A stretch of DNA of 64,000 nucleotides. Origin: Sindora glabra (lineage: Eukaryota; Streptophyta; Magnoliopsida; Fabales; Fabaceae). The notes below the pieces were generated by a model that saw only the letters and a program-made list of their open reading frames with translations, made no database searches and was not told where the DNA came from. This document shows positions 34,646 to 46,215 of this stretch, one piece after another. Both the position numbers and the translations under genes were made by a program. The stretch is taken from assembly GCA_020226215.1 (NCBI GenBank), contig CM035233.1, forward strand, positions 13,287,701 through 13,351,700, in the 5' to 3' direction. Each line of letters begins with the position of its first letter. Within the stretch, counting starts at the first letter, position 1.

Positions 34646-36149
34646 AAAAAAAATAAAAAAAAAATAAAATTTCCATAAAACGGTTAAAAAAGGAAAAAAT
34701 TAAAAAAAAATAAAAATGGAAATATAAGGCAAAAAGAATTAGGAAATGAAGGGAAAAAAGATGGCAAGTAGTTAGAATTAAAATTTAAGGTGTTGTGTTA
34801 AGTTGCAATTAATTATAATTTGCCCATATTTTTGTTTTAAATATTCTATTGATTTATTTGATTTTACAATATCTTCAATTTTCCTTCCTTTTCTCCCTAA
34901 TCCCATAGATCTATTGATTTATTTGATTTTACAATATCTTCAATTTGCCCATCTAATTTATGTTACGTGTGTAATTTGAAAAATAAAGATAAGATTAGAT
35001 GATAAGAAGCTTATGTTAGGACATTTCATGAAATGAATTTGAGTAAAACTCTTACCTAAACATTTACAAGTTTGAAAGTGAATATTCTTTTAACTGAAGT
35101 TACTATGCTAGTTAATTTTTAAGTTTGTCGAGATCATTGTTCATGACATATTATGATTTTTAAGAGTGTTGATTGTTTTTTTTCCTTTGATTTTTTATGA
35201 TATTGAAGTTAATGAAAAGTAAATTTTTGTTTTTTTGTTTTGAATGCAATTATGTTTGCATGATTAAGTGCAAAAGTAGGACTTTGATGTGCAAAATATT
35301 TTTAAACTTATTTTCTCATATACTTTAGCTTTTAGGATGTACATATGCTTAATTTAATTAAATTTTACTTATTTTATGATTAAGTCATTAATCTGGAATG
35401 AAATTGAATTATTTTATTAATGCTAGGATTTTGACATCATGTTAGTTTTTTTTTTGTCATAATTCAAGTTTCAAAGGTCAAAGGTATATATTTAGAACAC
35501 TAAGAAGTTATACAAATGTTGTGTGAAGGAATGACATAATTTAGACATTTAAAGGTTTAAATTTATTTAGGAATTTGATGCATTGTTGTTGTCTTACATA
35601 ATCTAATTTTGATTTTTGGATCATATTTGGAGATCTAGATGTTAAAATTGTGCAAACCTAAAATTGCATGTTAGTTAAGGTTCGGTCTAATAATTTTCAT
35701 AATCGAGGATTAGTGAAATGATATAGTTTAGAAGGTGAAAAAAAAGGCTAGAATCTGAGTTATGAAATTTTACTATACTCAATATTTTGAGTGATAAGTA
35801 AGGCTCTAAGCTTTCAAATTTAGCAATTCTCGAATCATTATAACCTTAAAATTCAGCCTTAACTAACAAAAAGGTAAAAAACCTAGCATATTTAGATATT
35901 AAGATTTTTTTGCCAAAGCCAATAACTTACTATTAAGTATTTCTCCTTTTTTTTTCTTTTACTTGTGGAAACCATGTGTGGTTAATTTCTCCCTTTTTCA
36001 CTTCAATATTTTTATATTTTAATTCATGTAAATAATAAGACTTAATCTTTATGAATATATTCTAAATTTAATTTGATAATCTATTGTTTGTTTGCTTTTC
36101 ATTGTATATGACTATTTAGATAACTTGCTAAATACAATTAATTTATTGA
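34646..36149. other. Unassigned AT-rich stretch with a short direct duplication
   Basis: A ~40-bp segment, 'ctattgatttatttgatttt' and its continuation, occurs twice, at about 34849-34888 and 34911-34950. Otherwise no gene or element recognised. It may be the upstream part of the LTR-like sequence at 36150-36800. Confidence 0.45.
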
Positions 36150-36800
36150 TTATCTATTGTAGTTTAACACTATTTGATTAATCACGATTAATTTACAATT
36201 ATGAATTGTTATGATTGATTTTTATTAGTGTTAATTAGGTTTTAATAATTTGACATTTAGATGAATCATTAGTTACTTAAAGGAAACAAAGGATAAATCA
36301 ATGATCTATGATTATGGTTATTGATTTAGTCTTAATTAGATTCTAGTGCTTAGTGTTATTACTAAATAGATTTAAGGGTTATTATAGGAATTCTAGATAA
36401 TTTTAAATTAAACTTAGTAATAAGGAATTAATTTGGCTGATTGTCAAATTAATTAACTTTTAGAATAGTTTTATAATTGTTGCAAAAATTCAAGACAATT
36501 TTTGGCTAGGTAATCAATTTTAGGATATACATTAGTTATCAAGGATTAACTAAAGAATTAACGTATAAAATCACCTTGGAATGGAACCTTCTTATTATAA
36601 TAGTTTCCTTTTTGTTATTTATTCTTTAGCTTTATTTTTATAAATTTCAATTTAAATCCCCTTTATTTATGATTTTGTTTTGCCTAAATTAATTATCTAA
36701 TCCCTTAGGTTCAACATGATTTATTGGTACTACATTAGGAACAATTTTATTAGTTTTGGTATGGATAATAAGCATCATACATCCATTTTGATTTTTCCAT
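36150..36800 (+). repeat. Gypsy LTR-like segment, related to 57340-57720 and 58870-59560
   Basis: Words such as 'gggttattataggaattctagataatttt' (spread over 36370-36400) and 'cccttaggttcaacatgatttattggtactacattagg' (36700-36745) recur on the minus strand at 57440-57480 and 58880-58930. In plant Athila/Tat gypsy elements a block of the form 'ggttcgacctcgg...ggtactacat' sits near the 3' end of the LTR. The lineage is inferred from that memory. Element boundaries are not resolved. Confidence 0.45.
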
Positions 36801-38076
36801 AAATATCATGTTTCCATTTTGGTATAGTAAGAATCCTTAAATTGATTATGTTTTCCCTTCTTTCTCTTTTTGCTTATGATAATGTTGTTCCTTATTTTCA
36901 TATACTAAGTTTTCATGTGGTATTTTTTTATATAATGTTTATTTATGTGGCTTTGGTGCATGATATTTATTCTTCTTTTCTAGTAGTCTCTTTCAATGAT
37001 ATGATATATCGGTAAATTTAATTAATGATGGATTCTTCTTATATCCAATGCATAATATGGATTGTAATTAGACTATTTCTTAATTCCTTTCATAGTCATT
37101 GGGTAAGAAGTGGACAAGCCATAAAAGCAAGGTTCTTTTCTTCTGTTAGTTCTAAACCACCCTAATTATAAGTATACTGTTATAATTTTGATAATAAAAA
37201 TTGAAATTACAATATGAAATGAAAGCTTTACAATAGGTGTTATCCAAATAGATAGTGTTAATTGCTTGCCTCGATGAGTTGAAGATAACTCTTATTTATA
37301 TGCTGGTGTTTACATGCTTAGACGTGTGATTATAGATCACAACATGGTAAACTCAAGGTATGATATTTTTAGTGTGATCACCTATCATTGTTAAGTGGAC
37401 ATAAGTTCAAGTAATTATTGCCCTCGAGGACATGCTTTTCATGATGCATTTTGGAGCCTTCTAATAAAGTTGAGTAGACTTATGTTGAGGAATACTGTTC
37501 GATCAATTTCTTTGGATTTGGTTATTTGGTTTAGTCACAAAACTATAAAGATTAAAATTTTAATAAGCCTAGTGCATAGTAGGTTTTAATTATTAGGCAT
37601 AAGGTATCTACTTGATTGTAATGCATTTAGTTGAATATTCATTATCACCTACCCCTACCTCTAAATATAACTATTCATAGTTCAAGGCATCAAGTGCTTT
37701 TTTATTCGTTTTTATATGTCACAACTCCTAAGTGAATTTACACTATTCCCTTATTTTTCTCACACATTAGATCATGTTTTCCCTTCAAAAGAGTGTTGGG
37801 TTGTCATTTTTGAAAGATTTTTATCCTTGTTTTCAATGTTTTCTCTATTTTCTCTATTCCTCAAGATCTTATTAGAGAATTTGTTGGTTGTCATGTCTTT
37901 TTCATGACTTGATTGCCTTTATTTTATTAGAGTGCCTTGCTCCTTGTTTGATGTTTTTTTGGTAAGTTTACATGCTTGATTCATTTTTGTGACATGCATA
38001 TCTCTTATATGATAGAGTATTTAGTGTGCAAGAAAGGTTTAATCTTCGTTATTAGTTGATCATGTTTCGATGTTAC
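36801..38076. other. Unassigned stretch
   Basis: Two short plus-strand open frames (37395-37589, 37716-37907) have no recognisable family, start context or conserved motif. No repeat structure seen. Confidence 0.4.
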
Positions 38077-38081
38077 TATTT
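38077..38081. repeat. Target-site duplication of the 38082 solo LTR
   Basis: TATTT, repeated at 40672-40676. Confidence 0.9.
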
Positions 38082-40671
38082 TGTCAAGACCCAACATATT
38101 GTAATCGTGACCGGCGTAAAGATAGCCAATCAGCATTCCACACTGATAAGATATCCTTACTAGCCTCCAAAGACGACACAATATCGCATATACTTATAAA
38201 AATAATATTAGGGCGCGCCGAAAGAAAGTAGGTGATAAAGAGTTAAAATACCCAATAATATACATATAATTGTACAAAAATATTTACAGAGATAAGTCTA
38301 TCATAACTTTACATGCAAAAACCCTAGTCATTTGACTTGCTAACCCTATTTGCAACTCTAAACCATACGTTCCAAAGGGTGTTGTGGCATGTCCTCTGTA
38401 AGTGTCACTGCGCGTCCACGGATCCATGGTTATTATCTGAAAAGACAATTTAAAGAAAATACAGAATGAGTATAAACATACTCAGTGAGTAATAACCTAT
38501 TATTGCCCCTTTTTGATTTTCCCATTTAAGGTTGCTTTTCTAAGTAAAAGCCCAAATTTAGATATTACGTTATTTGAGGAATGACATTAGTTAGTATGCA
38601 ATGTCACCTTATATCTTCGGTCCAACCTTATCCCCCGCCACCCTAGGCCCGAGGCCACCAACCTTTTCCCTCCACTACTTACCCCTCCTCTCCTTATCTG
38701 CGAAGGATGTTTTCTCCCTCCCACATTTTTGTAAATAGAATGAACAATTGTGGGACGCTACATGCATCAACCACAATTTTTCCTCGAGGAATGTGTCAAA
38801 ATACCAACAATGCCATAAGTGTTTTATGCTTCATTTATCCTTTTATGCTCATTCTCATATCAAACCCCAAAGGATATTCATGTATACGAATTAAATCATT
38901 GATATGTCATACACAAAATATGTTGTATATAGACCTTATCTAGGCAGCATAAGGGTGGGAATTATTTGAGACCAAATTGTTCACTTGGCAAAGAACACGG
39001 GGGTGAACATGGGCCGTGTTCTACCCCGTGTTCAGAACATGGGGTACAACATGGGCTGTGTTCTACCCCATGTACATTACTGAATCAGCTTTCGACAAAG
39101 AACACAGGGTACAACATGGGCCGTGTTCTACCCCGTGTACATTACTGATCTTCCAAAAACACTTCGACAAAGAACACGGGGTACAACATGGGCCGTGTTC
39201 TACCCCATGTACATTACTGATCAGCTTCCAGCAAAGAACACGGGGTACAACATGGGCCGTGTTCTATCCCATGTACATTGCTGATCATCCAAAAACACAA
39301 TTTACATGGCTAAACCTCCTTCTCCCCTTGACTTCTCAAAAGGGGAGTTTCATACACACTTTCATAACTTAAAATTTCATCTTCCTTAGGCTTCATAACT
39401 CATAAGAATCATCCTAATTTCATCAATTTAGCCAAATTCCAAACAAATCATGCCAACCCACACATGCACCATTATGCCTCTAAAGTCCTAGTGTATACAT
39501 CATGGTTTCTTGTTGCTTTTACACCAAACCAAAGTCATAGATCAACATAACAACATCTAAAACACCATTAGACATGTTCAAATCAACCAAAACTAATCAT
39601 CTCAACAACTAACACAAATCATGTCCTAAAAATCATACTCCTCATGACCATCCAGCATTAGGAATTCATAAAGTGTATAACAAGCTATTACTCACCTTAG
39701 ATCCTTATTTGTTTCTTCCTCCTTTCAAATTTGACTTCTAAGGAAGAGGGAGATGAATTCAAGAGGATAAAAAAAATCAGATTTTAGAGTCAAGAGGAAG
39801 AAGAATTTCACAAGAGTATTAGGGGTATCAAAATCTACCTATTTAGCTTGCCAATTTCCCTTGAATTCACTTTGTTTAGCTTCCCTTGTTACTTCTCTAT
39901 GGGGTCACATTTTTTTTGCTGGAGAGGAGTAGCAAATGTGCTGCAGCCAAACCTCTAATGCTTATATAAAAATGCTTAAAGGATTTCTAAAAAAAATCTC
40001 ACAAATTCAATCATTTTCAACATTAATTTGCCTTGGATTTTGGGGACACTTGGTGGGCTGCATAGCACGTCCAAGTGGCTGAGATTCAGGCCAGCACATC
40101 ATGCTTTATCCAATAAAAATGAGACACAAATTAAAAGTTTTCAAATATTACACTTTTGCCCCAAATTTTGTTATTTTCTTTCATTTTGGTCCTTGGCTTC
40201 CCTTGGAAGTTTGGGCTGGTGTTGGATCACGAAATTGGGCCTTATTTTTTTCACATTTGGGTCTGAAAATAACATGGGCCAACCCAACTTGCACAACAAA
40301 AAATAAAAAGGCCAAAAAGAGAAAAGGGTTTATTACGATTTGGCCCCGACTTAATTTCTTTACATTTTCACCCTTAGGCTTTCAAACATCTTAAAAAATT
40401 TTTTTTTTACTTCCTATAACCATTTTTGAGCTTTGAAAATTATTTTTGATCATCCATTGATTTTTGAATTAATTTACTATAGTTTTGACTCATTTTCTCA
40501 CTTTTTCACTTTACCAGGTACAGAAATTCAATGAATTTCTAAATGAAACTTTCTAAAATCTATTCTTAGGTTTCTAAGAAATTTTCACTCTTTACAATCT
40601 CAATAAAATTTCTTCTCTCTTTTTTTTATTATATATATATATTACTGTTGTACTAATTTAGGGTCGTTACA
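38082..40671 (-). mobile_element. Solo LTR of a gypsy-type element with perfect TSD
   Basis: Ends are TGTCAAGACCC (38082) and GGGTCGTTACA (40671), flanked by identical pentamers TATTT at 38077-38081 and 40672-40676. The minus-strand reading starts TGTAACGACCC, the common start of plant gypsy LTRs, so I infer minus orientation. Length is 2590 bp. It is more GC-rich than its surroundings and has the phrase 'actcagtgagtaataacc' near 38480, frequent in such LTRs. No PBS, PPT or coding sequence adjoins it, so it is a solo LTR formed by recombination. Open frames at 38707-38943, 38966-39372 and 40028-40394 all lie in this LTR and are not genes. Confidence 0.88.
38989..39290. repeat. Palindromic minisatellite inside the solo LTR
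   Basis: Five units begin with 'gaacac' or 'gaacat' at 38993, 39035, 39100, 39172 and 39236, with spacings of 42, 65, 72 and 64 bp. Each core carries two nested inverted repeats: ACACGGGGTA pairs with TACCCCGTGT, and GAACACGG with CCGTGTTC. Variable linkers such as 'attactgatc' and 'ttccaaaaacacttcgac' separate the cores. The encoded 'CSTPCTLL' pattern in one frame is only a translation of the repeat. Confidence 0.9.
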
Positions 40672-43455
40672 TATTTTGAACCTAATGTTGTGGGTGTTTG
40701 GCAGTCATTATTCTTGTAATATCCTATAGGAGTCTTCTCTAAAAAATAGCTTAAGTGAATTAGAAATTTCAAATAGGTATTGTATTAAAAGAAACCCAAA
40801 TAAGAAAATCTACTAAGAAAATCAGGTGAAATTTGGAAGAATCGTATAAATAATTTTAGTGTGAGTCTTAGTGGAATTTTTATGAGAATTATATTAAGCA
40901 TTAAAATAGATTAAAATCTATTTAAAAACTCAATAATAGGTTTAAAAGAATTCATATAGGAATTTGCTAAAATTTCAAAACCTCTGGCTAAACTAAAAAG
41001 TGAAAAATTAAGTTGAAAACTTAACAAACTAATTTGAAAACTCTTAGCTTGAATTAAATTAATTAATTTAGGCCTAAAATATAAATATATATGGAAGATT
41101 AGAAATAAAGGTCTAAAAATATCTAAAAGTTTAGAAGCAAAAATGCAAGAAAATAGAAAATTTAGGGTTAAAATGTAATAAACCTTTTTTATATTTTAAG
41201 TAGTTAATTTTTATTATTGTTAGGCTAGTTTGGGCTAATTTTTGGAGGCCCAAATATGATTTCTAATGCCTAAAAACATCGGCCTAAGCTTCTAAAAGAA
41301 GCTAAGGACATTAGTAGAAAAAAAGGAAAAGTTAGAGGTATTCTTGCCAAAAATTTCTCAAGAGATTTCTAGAAATATTTTATTCATAAAAAATATGATA
41401 AAAAATCCCAAATTTTTAGTTAAAAAATGGTGCACCATGTGCTCTTAAAAATTGTCACATTTATTTTATTTAAAACAAAAAGATTAAGCAGTTTTCTAAA
41501 TAGTGATTGGATACCTTTTTGACTTGAATTCCTTTAAAACATTTTACCCATTTTTCCTATATTTTCCCTCCATTCCAACCGTGTTCTCCTCCTCCTTTTT
41601 CTAGAGTTATTCATTTAATTTTCTTGCACAAAATAATTTTCTAAGAGCTTTCCCTACAAAAACCTTGAAAGTAAATATGTTTTCTTATTTTTCTTCTTCA
41701 TGTTTTTATGGGAAATTCTTCTTTAAATTCTCTAAAATGGTGATTATTATTCTACCTAGAGTTAAGCTTCCCCTAGTAAGTATCAAGCATATTAGAAGGT
41801 TTAATAATTCAAGGTGATGGCAATTACTCTTTTTCTTTAGAATTTTCCTATTGAAGATGATGAATATAGTGATTTATGATGATATTATTGTAATTTTTAT
41901 GTGTGGCCATGTGTGAAGACATGGTTTCAATTTTATACTCTTTTGAATGTTATTTGATGATATTAGGATGTTGTTAGGTTAGTATTTTAGTATCAAGATT
42001 GGCAGGAGAAAATTTAGTAAGTTTTGATGACAATGGAAGCAAATTAATTAAGAGTAGATAATGCTTTGTTTTCTGTTACTCTTTGGATATAAGGATTAAA
42101 AATTGTTAAAATTTTAATTTTTAGTATTTTAATGTTACAAATGATGTTAGGATCTGTGAGGAAAAATTTGATAATTTTTAGAAAATTTTAGTAATATGAA
42201 AAGTGACTATTCATAGGCCTAGGGGGAATGGAGCTAGAAACGAGATGTTGGCAATTTTGCTACTATTTTTAGGGTATTTAGATAACCAAATGATTGATAA
42301 AATTATGATATTTGGTGTCCTTATCCTTTCATATGTTAGGAAACTTACAGCCAAATTTGGTAGCATTTAAAGGTCATTTGGTTATCCACTAAAATTTTCT
42401 ATTTTAAGTGCTCCAATGTAATCCTAATTCTAGACCCTCATAGAAATAAAATTATTTCACCACCCAAGCCATGAAATTTTTGAGGTAATTAATGTTTTAC
42501 ATTTGTTAACATGTTATGGATGTCATATCAAAATTTAGTGATTTGTGGAAGTGGTTTTAATATTAAAAATTCCTTTTTATTACATGACACTTCATGTTAA
42601 CCCTATTTTGAAAGTATACTTTCACCTTTGTGTGAATAGTATCAAAGAACAATAATTATGTAAGATAATTGATCTCTAATAATTTATAATGGGTTAATAA
42701 GATGTCATGATTCTTAGAAAAAATTTTAGTGGAAGTTTGAATGAGTTTAAGTGGTAAAGAAAAGGTTTACCCATGATTACCCCTTTATAGCCTAATAAGG
42801 CTTTTGGATTAATGAAATATGTTTTGAATTGAAATCATACACTTGTTATTTAAATTGCTTTAGTCTTGAGACATTCATATTCCATATTTGTTATTAGAAT
42901 ATTTAATAAAATACTTATCACTAAGTTGGTATTTTGACCATACCTATGATATGAGATAATGAATCATGGTTAATACTTAAAGTGTCCTAACATTGTTAAT
43001 GCTTACGGTGTCCCATCAAGATTGATGTGTATAATAGCTTGATACTTATTTATGAGTATAGGAAAAATATGCATTTGTCATGTGACTTATTCTTAGGTTG
43101 AAAAAGTATAAGGCAAAACTGAAGTTATAAAAGGGATGAGAGGTATAAGGCAGGACCAAAGTTACAAGTGGAAAACTTGAGTACAAATTATGACCATCTA
43201 GCTTAATAATTTAAATAAATAACCTCTCTATATATTATCCTTATTATAATGTGTGTCGATATAAATTGGTTTTCTTTTAAATCTATGTGTTTTAATACTA
43301 ATATAATTATAGGTATTTTTCCTATTATATTATAATAAGTAAAAGTAGTAAAAAACTTATAAAGTGTCAAGGCTTGTGAAGGTATTTTATTAGTAAATCC
43401 ACACCAATTAAATATTTTTATGCCCATGATACTTGAAAATCAAGTTTTGACAAAG

Positions 43456-43467
43456 TTGGCATCAGAG
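43456..43467 (+). promoter_or_regulatory. Primer binding site, tRNA-Met type
   Basis: 'ttggcatcagag' differs by one transition from the TTGGTATCAGAG form used by many plant gypsy chromoviruses and copia elements. It sits three bases after the LTR end at 43452. Confidence 0.7.
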
Positions 43468-43899
43468 TAAGGTTCTAGCCTAATTCTATAGGAAAAATTA
43501 AGTGGTTTAGTTGATTAATGGAGAAAGAGGAAAGAGGAATGAAGAACATATGTCAATTGCCTTAGGATCCATCAAGTTTGGTAGGTAAATTTCTTATTCT
43601 TATTAGTAGTTAGTGTTGATTTGTTAGGTATTGTTTTGTAGATTAATGGTTAGAAAATGGCAAACTCATGTTAAAGTGCTTTTAGGAAACACTTGAGCGC
43701 ATCCTAATGCATCTGAACCCCGAGCTATTGTAGTTTCACTCTAAATTCATAAGAGGATGGAACATGAACAATTAGAAGCTTTAGCATGGGTGCCATGCTA
43801 TAACAAACTTTAGAAGGAATTTTAGCACAAAACTAAGATCCACCTGCTGTAACTCATGAGTAATAAGCATTAAAGCAACCGTTCCTCCTTTCCATCTTC

Positions 43900-44095
43900 A
43901 AGAACCACTTTAGATTGTTCATAAGTTTTAGAAATTAAACCCACCTAAGTATGATAGTAAGAACTCGACAATAGATCTTTATCAATTTATGGATACGATA
44001 GAAAGGACTTGTAAGTTGCTATGATGTAGTGAGAATATGTTAATAAAGGTAGTGGGCTACTAATTGAAAGATATAGCTTAGTTTTGATATGTACA
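43900..44095 (+). pseudogene. gag: Gypsy gag remnant
   Basis: In one frame the text reads 'KLNPPKYDSKNSTIDLYQFM' followed by 'DTIERTCKLL' and, after a stop, 'CSENMLIKVVGY', then 'LKDIA'. The order P-P-K-F/Y-D, C-S-x-x-x-x-I/V-K and G-Y-x-L-x-D-x-A is the capsid pattern of plant gypsy Gag. Several stops interrupt it. It lies about 450 bp after the PBS, as expected. The 43468-43900 stretch before it probably holds the gag N-terminus ('MANSC'-like start near 43659) but is not readable. Confidence 0.6.
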
Positions 44096-44113
44096 CAATA
44101 TTGAGCTTATGAT

Positions 44114-45349
44114 TGTCATGAATGAAACAATACTTGGAAACAATTTCACAATACTTGTGCATGATTAATATAAAAGAAAATTAATCTAATCATAAGCTAG
44201 AAAACCTTATAACTTTGTAAGGAAATTTGCAGGAAGAACTCAAATGATTGTTTTAATTTATTTATAATCTTTAGGAACAATTTAAATGAAACTAATTGAT
44301 ATTTAAAATATTAAAATTGATGCTTTTGAACAAAATATCATATTTGCATACAATATAAAAATAGATCACTCGTTTGTAAATTTTGCTTCCTAAATTTCAA
44401 TATTGCACAAAATACCCAAATGATACTTTTGAAATAAAGAATAACAAGTAGAATAATATGATATGTATATGTTCCATTATAAAACATCTAATTTATTCTT
44501 GGAATAAAATTATAAGTTATGAAAAGTAGAAATTTAAGTAAACATTAGATAAAATACCTTTAATCAAATATTAACAAATAGTGGCAATAAAATATCTTCT
44601 TTCCTCTTTGATCTTCTGCTTGTGATTTTTCTTTTATCTTTTATAATATTTTTTTTATTTCTCTTTTATCTATATTTCTTTCTTTTCTTTGAATTATTCT
44701 TTATGTCCCTTCTATAATTGGGGAGAGATAAACAACCTTTCTTAGAGATTAATTTTTTTTTATAAATTCAAAATCTCAAAATCATTAATTATCATAAAAT
44801 TAAAATAAAATTGATCCCAAATGATATCTTATTTCTATTTAAAGAGGGATGTAAATCCTCTTTCTAATACTAATTCACAAATAAATTATAAATCAAATAT
44901 ATTTTTATTAAATGAGATGGGATGGGAATCCTATTCTGGATATTAATTATTTTATTAAATGAAATGTTGTTAAAATTAAAATTTGCTTGATCACATTTTA
45001 TTCCCATTTAGGGAGGGATGAAAATCTTCTCCCTAATATTGATCAAATTAGGCTCTATTTAATTTAGAAGAGATAAAAATACTTTCTTTAATATTATCTA
45101 CTTAAAAAAATAATAAATAAAATATCTCATGAAATTCTATTATTAATTAATTAAAGAGATGATAAAATTAAAATATTTATGTTTTAAATTATTATTATTT
45201 TATTTATTTATTTACAATCAAGGTAATAGCCTAATATAATAATTAAAAATTACTAAAAATGTAAAACATATATTTTTGAAAATTTCAATAATTTTTTTTA
45301 TTTTTAAAAGATCTTTTTAATGTAACCTAAACAAAATAAAATATTTACA
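44114..45349 (-). repeat. 3' LTR of the Tat/Ogre-like element, truncated
   Basis: Aligned landmarks with the 5' LTR: 'aattaatctaatcataagctagaaaacctt' (from 44175; other copy from 50276), 'aacaattt...gaaa.taattgata' (44275; 50403) and 'ctttttaatgtaac' (45312; 51460). The boundary near 44114 is where similarity fades. Confidence 0.7.
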
Positions 45350-45362
45350 ATTGCCCCTCTTT
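45350..45362 (-). promoter_or_regulatory. Polypurine tract of the Tat/Ogre-like element
   Basis: On the minus strand AAAGAGGGGCAAT stands directly before the LTR start TGTAAAT. The G-run followed by CAAT is typical of gypsy PPTs. Confidence 0.75.
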
Positions 45363-45599
45363 ACTTTTTTCTTAGGAGAGAAAAATTAAAAATTAAAATT
45401 TTTGTTTTTCTCGAATAGAAGTAAGTAAAGAAGGAATATGATATTTTGTTTGTTTATAAGAAATCGAAATATGAGCAAATGCAATTGTAAAAATGTATTA
45501 TAAAATGAAAAGTGTTTTTTTAGTAAGATTTTAAAATTAACTATGAACTTGAATTTCATAAGGGAAGCAAAAGATCATAATGACTATTGATTGTTCAAT

Positions 45600-46215
45600 C
45601 TAACCAAAGTAAATTGAATAAAATGATCTGATTTAATACAAGTTTAACTAATCTTAATTAATTGTAATTTAATAGCATCAAATTAAATAAGTAAAAACAA
45701 TTGACTTACTTAACATAGGCTCAAACTAGCTTAATTGGTTCGATTTAATAACAAAAAAGTAAATAGGTAAAAATAAATAACCTACCTTGATATAAGCTTA
45801 ATCCAATTTGATTAGATTCAATTTAATGATAAAAAAAGTAAATAAATGAAAATAAATGACCATGTTTGACATAAGTCTGATTCAACTTGATTGGATTCAA
45901 GTTAACAGCTAAAAAATAAATAAAAGAAAATAAATGACTTGACTTGATATAAGTTTGGCCCGATTTGATTGAGTTTAATTTAATGACAGTAAAAATAAAT
46001 AAATGAAAATAAATGACCTAACTTAATGCAAGCTTGACTTACTTGATTGGTTTTAATTTAATGGTAGAAAAAAAAAGAAAATAAATGACCTAAGTTGACA
46101 CAAATTTGACATAATTTGATTGTATTTAATTTAACAGTAGGAAAAGTAAATAAATAATTTAGCTTGACATAAATTTGACTTAACTTAATTGGATTCAATT
46201 TTAATGGCTAAATGA
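45600..46215. repeat. Tandem array, about 77-bp unit, 7-8 copies
   Basis: Anchor words of the type 'ataagtttgacttaacttga' recur at about 45636, 45712, 45790, 45869, 45946, 46027, 46098 and 46166, with spacings of 76, 78, 79, 77, 81, 71 and 68 bp. Each unit also contains 'gattcaatttaatg' and 'aaataaatgacc'. The units differ by about a fifth of positions. The array ends roughly 240 bp from the PPT, in the 3' untranslated region of the minus-strand element. Confidence 0.85.

Larger units (their letters stand above)
40715..44100 (+). mobile_element. 5' end of a Ty3/gypsy element, plus strand, truncated
   Basis: LTR 40715-43452 starts TGTAATATCC and ends TTTTGACA, followed after three bases by a PBS and, further on, a gag remnant. 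The rest of the element is missing: a Tat/Ogre-like element begins at about 44114 and no continuation is recognised after 51492. The LTR is 2738 bp, holds no gene and includes a leader-like stretch near 41570-41800. The open frame 43203-43427 on the minus strand lies in the LTR and is spurious. Confidence 0.65.

Noticed and set aside
38966..39372. Overlapping plus-strand open frames with a cysteine-rich repeated pattern, suggestive of a small secreted peptide
   Set aside because: They translate the palindromic minisatellite inside a solo LTR. There is no signal peptide, and the repeats are explained at the DNA level.
43456..43467. tRNA-like sequence
   Set aside because: 'ttggcatcagag' is complementary to a tRNA 3' end and serves as a retroelement PBS. 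No cloverleaf with A and B boxes is present.
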